From Perlabentimonas sp964490015 (GTDB lineage: Bacteria; Bacteroidota; Bacteroidia; Bacteroidales; Tenuifilaceae), in contig CAZBBA010000001.1 in NCBI GenBank assembly GCA_964490015.1, positions 41,809 through 105,808 on the forward strand: a stretch of 64,000 bases of DNA, in the 5' to 3' direction. Below, piece after piece: positions 35,660 to 42,990 of this stretch. The position numbers and the translations under genes were made by a program. Below the pieces are notes generated by a model. That model searched no databases, was not told where the DNA came from, and was given only the letters and a program-made list of their open reading frames with translations. How positions within the stretch are numbered: the stretch's first letter is position 1; every line of letters begins with the position of its first letter.

Positions 35660-35962
35660 CTATTTCTTCGATTTCGATTTACCCAATGGCAGTGCGCTAT
35701 CAACATTGGCATGAGGGCGTGGAATAACATGTGACGAAACAATTTCGCCTACTTTCTCGGCAGCACGAACGCCAGCATCAACTGCAGCACGTACCGAAGC
35801 CACATCGCCGCGAACGATAGCGGTTACATAACCACCACCAATTTGCTCGTATCCCACCAGGTCAACCTTTGCCGCCTTAACCATTGCATCGGAAGCTTCG
35901 ACCATTGCGGTAAATCCCCTTGTTTCGATCATTCCTAATGCCATCATTTCAGTGTTTTCCAT
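35660..35962 (-). CDS. BMC-H hexameric shell protein, copy 1
   Basis: 100 residues, single BMC domain (ALGMIETRGFTAMVEASDAM, VDLVGYEQIGGGYVTAIVRG, VASVRAAVDAGVRAAEKVGE) with a Lys/Ser-rich tail (GKSKSKK). It is the first gene of the BMC locus. On the minus strand an AGGAGG (35975-35970) lies 7 bases before the ATG, an unusually strong Shine-Dalgarno for Bacteroidota, in keeping with the high yield needed for the main facet protein. About 115-120 bases upstream is a -7 element (36076-36083). Confidence 0.97.
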   Translation of the reverse strand: MENTEMMALGMIETRGFTAMVEASDAMVKAAKVDLVGYEQIGGGYVTAIVRGDVASVRAAVDAGVRAAEKVGEIVSSHVIPRPHANVDSALPLGKSKSKK

Positions 35963-36075
35963 TTTATTTCCTCCTAATTATTAATTAGTTAATGTAGATT
36001 AATTGATATCTAAATAGTGTGTATTTGATTAAATAATGAGAAACAATTAGCCAATTTACAAAAAAGTTGGGACGA

Positions 36076-36083
36076 CAAATATA
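36076..36083 (-). promoter_or_regulatory. possible promoter (-7) of the BMC operon
   Basis: Reverse-strand TATATTTG fits TAnnTTTG and lies 114 bases before the first shell gene, implying a ~107-base leader. A 15-base palindrome (CTAATTATTAATTAG, 35974-35988) in that leader touches the Shine-Dalgarno. No -33 element at the right spacing was seen. Confidence 0.4.
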
Positions 36084-36177
36084 ATGGATTTATTAAATAA
36101 TGATTATTCCAGCAAAAAATGAACATGCTGATAGGTTTTTATCTCAAGACTTAGATCGAAATAGTTCTATATTTCGT

Positions 36178-36522
36178 TCATTTAGTCGACCTTAGCTTAG
36201 GGTTGTTTATATGGCGTTGAGCATCGCGGGTGTTACGCTTTTTAAAAGCGGCCTCCATTGCTGCGGAAAGATCTACACCTGTTTGGTTCGCTAGACAAAC
36301 CAGAACAAAAAGCACATCGGACATCTCCTCGGCAAGGGTTTCGGGTTTCTCACCTGGTTTAAACGACTGATCGCCATAAGTGCGGGTCATAATTCGGGAG
36401 AGTTCACCCACTTCTTCCATCAGTATTCCCAGATTTGTTAGCTCGCTAAAGTAGCGCACGCCCTTGGTTTTTATCCATTCGTCAACTTTTTGCTGCAGCT
36501 CGTTTAGGGTTATCGAATCCAT
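36178..36522 (-). CDS. MazG-like nucleotide pyrophosphohydrolase
   Basis: 114 residues from ATG 36522, which shares one base with the dtd stop codon (TGATG). It has the all-alpha NTP pyrophosphatase pattern: ILMEEVGELSRIM with the metal-binding EExxE region, and LAEEMSDVLFVLVCLANQTG with the second ExxD motif. Such small MazG relatives hydrolyse (d)NTPs or related nucleotides to monophosphate and pyrophosphate. Coupling with dtd is a recurring arrangement in Bacteroidota. It is not evidently part of the BMC operon, which begins 215 bases further on. Confidence 0.9.
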   Translation of the reverse strand: MDSITLNELQQKVDEWIKTKGVRYFSELTNLGILMEEVGELSRIMTRTYGDQSFKPGEKPETLAEEMSDVLFVLVCLANQTGVDLSAAMEAAFKKRNTRDAQRHINNPKLRSTK

Positions 36523-36974
36523 CACTCCTTATTTTTGGTATCAATTAGTATTGTCACAGGGCCATCATTTTCGAGACTAACAACCATCTTCGCACCAAAT
36601 ACACCCTCTTTTACAGTAAGTTTCGAAACACTCTTTAACTCCTGAATAAAATGATTGTATAGCGGAATTGCCAAATCGGGATGTGCCGCTTTTATGTACG
36701 ATGGGCGGTTGCCTTTTTTGGTTTTGGCGTGAAGAGTAAATTGGCTAATCACCAAAAGCTCGCCCATAACATCGGTTATCGAAAAGTTCATCACCCCATC
36801 ATTATCATCAAAAATTCTAAGGTTACAAATCTTGTTTGCCATCCAGCCCACATCCTCGGTCGTATCGTCGTGCTCGAAACCTGCAAGAACCAAAAGTCCA
36901 TTTGCAATAGATCCAATCGTTTCGGTGTCTACTGTAACCGATGCTTTACTTACTCTTTGAAGAACAACTCTCAT
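36522..36974 (-). CDS. dtd: D-aminoacyl-tRNA deacylase
   Basis: 150 residues, the usual length of DTD. It removes D-amino acids (and glycine mischarged on tRNAAla) from tRNA. The two signature motifs are present: SQFTLHAKTKKGNRPS near the middle and NDGPVTILID at the C-terminus (the cross-subunit Gly-Pro). The N-terminus MRVVLQRVSKASVTVD is typical. Cytoplasmic dimer. Co-transcribed with the MazG-like gene; divergent from the DUF4271 gene. Confidence 0.96.
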   Translation of the reverse strand: MRVVLQRVSKASVTVDTETIGSIANGLLVLAGFEHDDTTEDVGWMANKICNLRIFDDNDGVMNFSITDVMGELLVISQFTLHAKTKKGNRPSYIKAAHPDLAIPLYNHFIQELKSVSKLTVKEGVFGAKMVVSLENDGPVTILIDTKNKE

Positions 36975-37165
36975 AAATAATAAAATATGGCTAGCTTAAA
37001 TTTCTGTGCGAACGCAACATAAATCTGTCGTATTATGTTTATTCGCACGTTTTTTTAACAACAATCAGCAAGCATGTAATAAAACCAATTCTAATAATAC
37101 AGCTAACAAATTTGGGTTAAAAAGCTTTTGCATCCAATTTTCGGTGAAAAAAAATAAAACCTTAC

Positions 37166-37173
37166 TATATTTG
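37166..37173 (+). promoter_or_regulatory. probable -7 element of the DUF4271-hemD operon
   Basis: TATATTTG lies 31 bases upstream of ATG 37204 and matches TAnnTTTG. Its position rules out the upstream in-frame start at 37006 for the DUF4271 gene. Confidence 0.5.
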
Positions 37174-37203
37174 CCCGACATAAGGCCACTTGCAGAATAC
37201 AAA

Positions 37204-38316
37204 ATGGAAACCAGCCTTCACGCAAACTTCGATCATCAATTCGCTCACCTGGCTGAAGCTATTTTTTCTTTACAACAAGATACGCTACCTAAAAAACAGG
37301 CTCCGGACACCACCAATACGAACACACAGGGAATTAACCCTTTATTCTTGATGATTGAGCGCAAAACCCAAGAGGTTGAAGCGTACAAAGAGCAAGTTGA
37401 GCAAGCTCGGATTAGGATAGTGCGAAAGTCATCTACCCCTCCGGATACAACATGTTATATTTGCCCCACAGCAGCGAAGGTTCCGCTCCACAAACTTCTA
37501 TCAGAACACCAATCCTTTGAAGATTTGCCTTTTACTGAGGTCGTTCTTCTTGATAGGAATTTCTATAATTCTAACATAAAAACTGAAGGACGAGTTTTTA
37601 TAGAAACAAGAATCACCACCTCACTTCAAAAATCAAAAGAGATAGTTATTAAGCCATTAACCAATAATCAGGCCTCAATTTCCTGGACATTCTACCCTGT
37701 GCTTGCTTCGTTGGTTTTGCTTCTTTTTCTAAAAATGTTTTTTTCAAAACTTCTGACGGAGGTTTTTCGAAGTATACTTTACTTTCATATCGGCAACAAG
37801 TTCACCAAGGACAACTCGTTTCTGCTAAGTCGATTTTTCAGACTACTCGACGTAATCTTTTTCATAACCCTACCAGTATCGGTAATTATCGTTTTAAATC
37901 ACTTTGATATTTTGCAAAAAACGGGTATTCCTTCTCCTCTTTTAGCCCTATACCTCATTCTGGGTTTACTTGGCTACCGTATCTTTCTTTTTATAACATC
38001 CATGGCTACGGGATATATTTCGGATTTTAGTTCGGAATTCAGTCAAATACATGCAAATAAAATTCTTTACACCAGGACAATGGGTTTAATTCTGGTTCCA
38101 ATTAACGCTCTTTACTTGTATTCCGAGGGTGTTGCTCGGTCGGTATTTCTATATTTTACTGCCGGGTTGCTTTTTGTCCTTATTTGTGGCAGGCTATTTC
38201 GTACCTTTCAGGTTTTTCTTTATAACGGGTTTTCGATGTTCTATTTATTTTTATATCTTTGTGCCCTCGAAATTATTCCCATTTTAATTGTTTTAAAGGA
38301 GATTGCGTGGGGATAA
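37204..38316 (+). CDS. DUF4271 membrane protein
   Basis: 370 residues from ATG 37204 (METSLHANFDHQ). The N-terminal ~155 residues are soluble and polar, then about seven TM helices run to the C-terminus (FYPVLASLVLLLFLKMFF, VIFFITLPVSVIIVLNHF, LALYLILGLLGYRIFLFI, LILVPINALYLYS, VFLYFTAGLLFVLICGRLF, MFYLFLYLCALEIIPILIVL). This family is found in Bacteroidota directly before hemD, as here, and has no established function. The stop is 3 bases before the hemD start, so the two are translationally linked. Confidence 0.9.
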   Translation: METSLHANFDHQFAHLAEAIFSLQQDTLPKKQAPDTTNTNTQGINPLFLMIERKTQEVEAYKEQVEQARIRIVRKSSTPPDTTCYICPTAAKVPLHKLLSEHQSFEDLPFTEVVLLDRNFYNSNIKTEGRVFIETRITTSLQKSKEIVIKPLTNNQASISWTFYPVLASLVLLLFLKMFFSKLLTEVFRSILYFHIGNKFTKDNSFLLSRFFRLLDVIFFITLPVSVIIVLNHFDILQKTGIPSPLLALYLILGLLGYRIFLFITSMATGYISDFSSEFSQIHANKILYTRTMGLILVPINALYLYSEGVARSVFLYFTAGLLFVLICGRLFRTFQVFLYNGFSMFYLFLYLCALEIIPILIVLKEIAWG

Positions 38317-38319
38317 GTG

Positions 38320-39096
38320 ATGTTGAATAAAATATTTACGGCCTTGAAGATCAAAAAGATTATTGTATCGCAACCCGATCCACAAAGCGAAAAATCACCC
38401 TACTTAGAGTTGATACAAAAGTACAACCTAAAGATTGACTTCCGGCCATTCATTCAGGTTGAGGGAGTCTCTTCAAAGGAATTTCGCCAGCAGCGCATCG
38501 ATATTCTTCAGCATACCGCCGTTATTTTCACTAGCCGAACTGCAATTGACCATTTTTTCCGAATTTGCGAAGAAGTTCGGGTTACCGTTCCCGAGACCAT
38601 GAAGTATTTCTGCATAACAGAAGCTATTGCCCTGTACTTGCAGAAGTATATTGTGTATCGCAAACGAAAAATTTTTTATGGGCCTGGTACTTTTATCCAG
38701 CTTATGGATGTGATTAACAAGCATAAAGCCGAAAAATTCTTAGTTCCCCTTTCGGATGTGCACAAGGCCGAAATCCCCAAGTCGCTCGACAAGGCCAAAG
38801 TAAAGTATACAAAAGCAATTCTATACCGAACTGTTAGTAGCGATCTATCGGATCTGAACGGAATGGATTACGACATGCTCGTTTTTTACAGCCCGAGTGG
38901 AATAAAGTCGCTTTTCAAGAACTTCCCCGATTTTGTTCAGGGTGACATAAAAATTGCAGCCTTTGGCCCCACTACCGCCAAAGCGGTAAAGGACAACAAG
39001 CTAAGGTTGGATGTAAATGCACCAACACCTGCCTGCCCAAGCATGACCCAAGCCCTTGACGAGTTCATTAAGAAACACAACAGGGACAATAAGTAA
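38320..39096 (+). CDS. hemD: uroporphyrinogen-III synthase family protein
   Basis: 258 residues. Two-lobed HemD fold: first lobe from IKKIIVSQPDPQSEKSPY, including the segment IIFTSRTAIDHFF-like (here AVIFTSRTAIDHFF), and second lobe with MDYDMLVFYSPSGIKSLFKN and IAAFGPTTAKAVKDNKLRLD. The enzyme closes and inverts ring D of hydroxymethylbilane to give uroporphyrinogen III for heme synthesis. In Bacteroidota this divergent hemD sits next to DUF4271 and rnpA rather than with other heme genes. ATG 38320 is preferred to the adjacent GTG 38317. Confidence 0.88.
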   Translation: MLNKIFTALKIKKIIVSQPDPQSEKSPYLELIQKYNLKIDFRPFIQVEGVSSKEFRQQRIDILQHTAVIFTSRTAIDHFFRICEEVRVTVPETMKYFCITEAIALYLQKYIVYRKRKIFYGPGTFIQLMDVINKHKAEKFLVPLSDVHKAEIPKSLDKAKVKYTKAILYRTVSSDLSDLNGMDYDMLVFYSPSGIKSLFKNFPDFVQGDIKIAAFGPTTAKAVKDNKLRLDVNAPTPACPSMTQALDEFIKKHNRDNK

Positions 39097-39178
39097 GCGG
39101 GTGTTACTGGATTGGCTGTTTTTTAAGCCCGACCAAGTTATTGCGACGGTTTAGAGTAAAACTCATCCCCATTTTGTC

Positions 39179-39577
39179 ATGAAGCCATTTGGCTTACCAA
39201 AAAACGAACGCCTCTGCAGCAGAAAATCTATCGATTTAATTTTTGAATCGGGTGAAAGCACATTTTCGTACCCCATCAAAGCTAGCTATACCCTTTCGAA
39301 TCTCGCACCTACCGATACCCCAGTGCAAATCATGTTTGTGGTTCCCAAAAAAAAATTCAAACGTGCAGTTCATCGTAATGCCATAAGGCGAAGAATGAAA
39401 GAAGCCTACCGATTAAATAAACATTTACTGCTGAGTTCGTGTTTAGAGTCGAACAAAGCATCGCGAATTGCATTTATCTACATAGCCTCCGAACAGCTAA
39501 CGTACCAGCAAATACTCGATTCCACTCAAAAAGTGATATCGTTGCTAATTGAGAGAATTCAAAATACGGGCAAATGA
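39179..39577 (+). CDS. rnpA: ribonuclease P protein component
   Basis: 132 residues, small and basic. The RNR motif is visible as KRAVHRNAIRRRMKEAYR, with the N-terminal LPKNERLCSRKSIDLIFESG typical of RnpA. It binds the RNase P RNA and helps it to mature the 5' ends of tRNAs. Its stop overlaps the yidD start by 4 bases (ATGA), the classical rnpA-yidD coupling. Confidence 0.96.
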   Translation: MKPFGLPKNERLCSRKSIDLIFESGESTFSYPIKASYTLSNLAPTDTPVQIMFVVPKKKFKRAVHRNAIRRRMKEAYRLNKHLLLSSCLESNKASRIAFIYIASEQLTYQQILDSTQKVISLLIERIQNTGK

Positions 39578-39804
39578 AGCTTGTCAGGAAATTATTGATA
39601 TTCATCCTAATAATCCCGATTAGGGTATACCAGCTAGCCATTAGTCCATACTTTCAGGCAAGCTGTAGGTACACTCCAACCTGTTCTACATACTCACTTG
39701 AGGCTATTAAGAAACATGGCCCCATTAAGGGTCTTTGGTTAAGTATTAAGCGGATTGTAAGCTGCAACCCTTGGGGAGGTCATGGATACGACCCTGTACC
39801 ATAG
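39574..39804 (+). CDS. yidD: membrane protein insertion efficiency factor
   Basis: 76 residues: an N-terminal amphipathic/hydrophobic helix (LLIFILIIPIRVYQLAISPY), then the cysteine-rich core CRYTPTCSTYSLEAIKKHG and SCNPWGGHGYDPVP, all diagnostic for YidD. It assists YidC-dependent insertion of inner-membrane proteins. Overlaps rnpA by 4 bases. Confidence 0.96.
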   Translation: MKLVRKLLIFILIIPIRVYQLAISPYFQASCRYTPTCSTYSLEAIKKHGPIKGLWLSIKRIVSCNPWGGHGYDPVP

Positions 39805-39872
39805 TTCACTAGGGTCGATAAAACACAATATAATCACCCAGAATACACTTATAGTTTTTTAACTTTAATCCG

Positions 39873-39904
39873 TTGACATAAGCATTTTTTTGGATTAATA
39901 TTTG
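39873..39904 (+). promoter_or_regulatory. probable promoter of the S41 protease gene
   Basis: TTGACA (39873-39878) and TAATATTTG (39896-39904) are placed as -33 and -7 elements, about 70 bases before the ATG at 39974. The -7 box has three instead of two bases between TA and TTTG, so the match is imperfect. Confidence 0.4.
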
Positions 39905-39973
39905 CTTACTTTGCTGTTCTGAATTCAAACAGAATAAGAACTTATCGGATAAGCAAGATAATATTTACACGGC

Positions 39974-41761
39974 ATGATTAAAACCGGAAAAACGTTCAAA
40001 GGGTTTGCTATTGGTTTTTCAGCAGCCATTCTTTTAGTTGGCTTGATTTCCTTCAAATCGGTAGACTTCAAACTATCGAAAAGCCTCGACATATTCTTCT
40101 CCTTTTTTAGAGAGGTTAATATATTTTATGTAGATAAGCCCGATCCCGAAAAGCTCATTTCGGTTGGTATCCAGGCCATGCTCGAATCGCTCGATCCATA
40201 CAACGAGTACATTCCAGAGGAGAATATGGAAACATTGGAGTTCCAAACCACTGGAGAGTACGGTGGGATGGGTGCTCTTATTCGACACGGTTACGATTAC
40301 CCTGTTATTGCCGAGGTTTACGAGGGTAGTCCTGCCCATAAGGCGGGGCTAATGAATGGCGATAAAATTTTGGAGATAAACGGGAAAAGTGTATTCAGCA
40401 CTTCGGTGGATAAGGTAAGTGGAATGCTAAAGGGGGTTCCCAACACGGAGCTTAATGTGGTGATTCGCCGTTTACACCATCCCGATTCGCTATCCTTCAG
40501 GTTTAAACGCAGCAAAATTCATATTCCAAGCGTTCCATATTTTGGGATAATTAGCGATGGTATTGGATATATTAAACTGTCGAACTTCACCACCAATTGC
40601 CACAAAGAGGTGGAAAGCGCATTAAAGGAGTTAAAATCGAAACACAAGGCCAATCGGTTGGTTCTTGATCTTAGAGGAAATCCGGGCGGTTTACTAAACG
40701 AAGCGGTAAAAATTGTTAATCTTTTTGTAAGAAAGGATGAGCTGGTGGTTTACACCAAAGGGCAAATAAAAGATTTTGACCAAGAATATAAAACCACTTC
40801 CAGGCCTGTTGATTCGGAGATTCCGCTTATCGTTCTTGTTGATAGAATTTCGGCATCTGCCTCAGAGATTGTTGCGGGTGCTCTTCAGGATCTTGATCGA
40901 GCCATTATTGTGGGGGAGCGTACTTTTGGGAAGGGGTTAGTACAAGCAACTCGTCCTTTACCCTACAACTCGCAGCTAAAAATAACAACAGCAAAGTACT
41001 ATATCCCAAGTGGAAGATGTATTCAAGCGGTCGATTTTTCACAACGCGCCGAGGACGGCAGCCTAAGCTATATCCCTGACTCCTTAATCTCCGATTTTAA
41101 AACCCGCAACGGTCGGACTGTACGCGATGGAGGAGGAATTACTCCCGACATTAATCAAAGTTTGAAGATGTACAGCCGATTGTCGTCGGTGCTTTACGCT
41201 CAAAACAAGCTGTTCGATTTTGCCACCCAGTTTCGCATTGCAAACCCAACCATCGATGCTCCCGCTCAATTTGCGCTTACCGATAGTCAATACAATGAGT
41301 TTGTATCTTACTTGAGTAACACTGGTTTTACCTACCAAAGCCAGTCGGCATTTGCACTTAACGAGTTTGTAAAGGTTGCGCAGCAGGAGAAATACTACGA
41401 TTTACTAAAACACCTTTCCGACAGCCTTAACCTAATACTAACGGGCAATGGTAAAATGGAATACGAGCTGTTTAAACCCGAAATTAAAAAGCTGCTCGAA
41501 GAGGAGATTATTGGTCGCTACTACTTCCAACGAGGCAAGTCAGAGTTCAGCATAAAGAACGATTCGGCAGTAAGACGAAGCATTGAACTTCACAGAAATC
41601 CAATCGAGTTTAACAAAATGCTTGCCGGAAACCAGTCTGCTGCTTCTTTGGTGAAACCGATTGAGCAAAAAAGGGGATTTGCATTGAACAACTCCGAGTA
41701 TTATCCCACGCTTATAGGTTCCGGTAAATCAGCAAAGCAAGTCGGTCTGTTACCTGGGTAG
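39974..41761 (+). CDS. S41-family C-terminal processing peptidase
   Basis: 595 residues. The N-terminal signal anchor (FAIGFSAAILLVGLISFKS) exports it to the periplasm. A PDZ domain follows (~115-180, GGMGALIRHGYDYPVIAEVY...SPAHKAGLMNGDKILEINGK), then the S41 catalytic core with Ser295 in ISASASEIVAGAL and Lys320 in RTFGKGLVQATRP, forming the Ser-Lys dyad of tail-specific proteases. The C-terminal ~200 residues are a helical extension. It degrades or trims periplasmic proteins recognised at their C-termini. Convergent with the histidine kinase downstream (5 bases between stops). Confidence 0.95.
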   Translation: MIKTGKTFKGFAIGFSAAILLVGLISFKSVDFKLSKSLDIFFSFFREVNIFYVDKPDPEKLISVGIQAMLESLDPYNEYIPEENMETLEFQTTGEYGGMGALIRHGYDYPVIAEVYEGSPAHKAGLMNGDKILEINGKSVFSTSVDKVSGMLKGVPNTELNVVIRRLHHPDSLSFRFKRSKIHIPSVPYFGIISDGIGYIKLSNFTTNCHKEVESALKELKSKHKANRLVLDLRGNPGGLLNEAVKIVNLFVRKDELVVYTKGQIKDFDQEYKTTSRPVDSEIPLIVLVDRISASASEIVAGALQDLDRAIIVGERTFGKGLVQATRPLPYNSQLKITTAKYYIPSGRCIQAVDFSQRAEDGSLSYIPDSLISDFKTRNGRTVRDGGGITPDINQSLKMYSRLSSVLYAQNKLFDFATQFRIANPTIDAPAQFALTDSQYNEFVSYLSNTGFTYQSQSAFALNEFVKVAQQEKYYDLLKHLSDSLNLILTGNGKMEYELFKPEIKKLLEEEIIGRYYFQRGKSEFSIKNDSAVRRSIELHRNPIEFNKMLAGNQSAASLVKPIEQKRGFALNNSEYYPTLIGSGKSAKQVGLLPG

Positions 41762-41766
41762 GATAC

Positions 41767-42942
41767 CTATCCATGCGATTTTCGCAGTACAATTCTAAAG
41801 GTTGTGCCCTTATCAATCTCGGAGCTGTTCACGAATAGTTTCCCGTTGTGATACACCTCCACAATTCGCTTCGATAGTGTAAGTCCCAGACCCCAACCCC
41901 GCGATTTGGTTGTGTAGCCAGGTTGAAAAACCGTTTTGAAGTGCGACCGAGGAATACCTCTGCCCGTGTCTGTAATGTCGATAAAGATTACCTGCGTGTT
42001 ATCGACCACGGTAATGGAAACATCACCGCTAGATTGAATGGCATCGATAGAATTTTTAATAATATTCTCGATAACCCATTCAAAAAGCACTTCGTTTATC
42101 GGAACTAGTATCGAGTCGTTGGGTTCGAAATTCTTCACTATGTTAATTTTGCTCGAAACGCGGTTACGCAGGTAATCAATGGTGCCATTTAGCACCCTGA
42201 TTAAATCTACTGATTTTAGTGCAGGTGTTGAGCCAATTTTTGAGAAACGATCAACTATTTTCTCAAGTCGCGATATGTCTTTCTCAAAGTTGACTACGAG
42301 TTCGGGGTGTAAGTCCGATTCGCGAATAAGTTCTAGCCAGGCAAGTAACGATGATGTTGGGGTACCCAGCTGATGCGCGGTCTCCTTAGCTAAGCCAACC
42401 CAAACCCTGTTTTGTTCTGCTCTTCGCGAGTGGCTAAAGGCGTAGTACGATACAACTATAAACAGAATTATTACTATGAGCTGAATGTATGGATAATAGG
42501 TTAATAAGGTTAGAGTGCTGCTATCCTTATAGTAAACTATGTTTTTGCTGTCATCGATTAGGGTAACCACAATGGGTTCCTTAGCCGATTTCATGTGGGC
42601 AATAAGTTTTTGAGCCTCCTCCTTAGTATCGAGGCGTTGGGGGTTGATATTACGATACGAAAGAATATTATCGTCCTCGTCGGTTAAAATAACGGGAACG
42701 GTGGTGTTGTTTTGAAGAACTTCACCAATAATAGTAAAGTTCTGGGTAGTGTCGGTAAGATCCGTAATGCGCGAGAGTTCCTTAATGGCCTCGGCCCAAA
42801 GTTGAATTTTGGTTCGCTCCTCGCGCGAGAGATCCTTCACCAAAATATTTGTGATGTAAAGCGATGCGAAGCCGATTAGCACGGCTGCCACCAGCAAAAG
42901 GATTTTCCATCGCTGTTTTGCCAAGTATATTTCCAAAGCCAT
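41767..42942 (-). CDS. membrane sensor histidine kinase
   Basis: 391 residues. TM1 (ILLLVAAVLIGFASLYITNI) and TM2 (YIQLIVIILFIVVSYYAF) flank a periplasmic sensor region of ~110 residues. After TM2 there is no evident HAMP domain. The phospho-acceptor motif is the short form AKETAHQLGTPTSSLLAW, and the ATPase domain has N box IIKNSIDAI, G1 DTGRGI and G2 GWGLGLTLSK. The HQLGTP H-box variant is typical of a Bacteroidota group of kinases. It is followed downstream on the same strand by no regulator, so the partner is encoded elsewhere. Confidence 0.93.
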   Translation of the reverse strand: MALEIYLAKQRWKILLLVAAVLIGFASLYITNILVKDLSREERTKIQLWAEAIKELSRITDLTDTTQNFTIIGEVLQNNTTVPVILTDEDDNILSYRNINPQRLDTKEEAQKLIAHMKSAKEPIVVTLIDDSKNIVYYKDSSTLTLLTYYPYIQLIVIILFIVVSYYAFSHSRRAEQNRVWVGLAKETAHQLGTPTSSLLAWLELIRESDLHPELVVNFEKDISRLEKIVDRFSKIGSTPALKSVDLIRVLNGTIDYLRNRVSSKINIVKNFEPNDSILVPINEVLFEWVIENIIKNSIDAIQSSGDVSITVVDNTQVIFIDITDTGRGIPRSHFKTVFQPGYTTKSRGWGLGLTLSKRIVEVYHNGKLFVNSSEIDKGTTFRIVLRKSHG

Positions 42943-42990
42943 TTACTTATTTAGTTGACCCAATAACGAATAATGGGGCATAATAGTATA

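Noticed and set aside
36178..36974. mazG-like and dtd genes as part of the BMC operon
   Set aside because: They are on the same strand, but 215 bases with a likely promoter separate them from the first shell gene, and their functions do not relate to the BMC.
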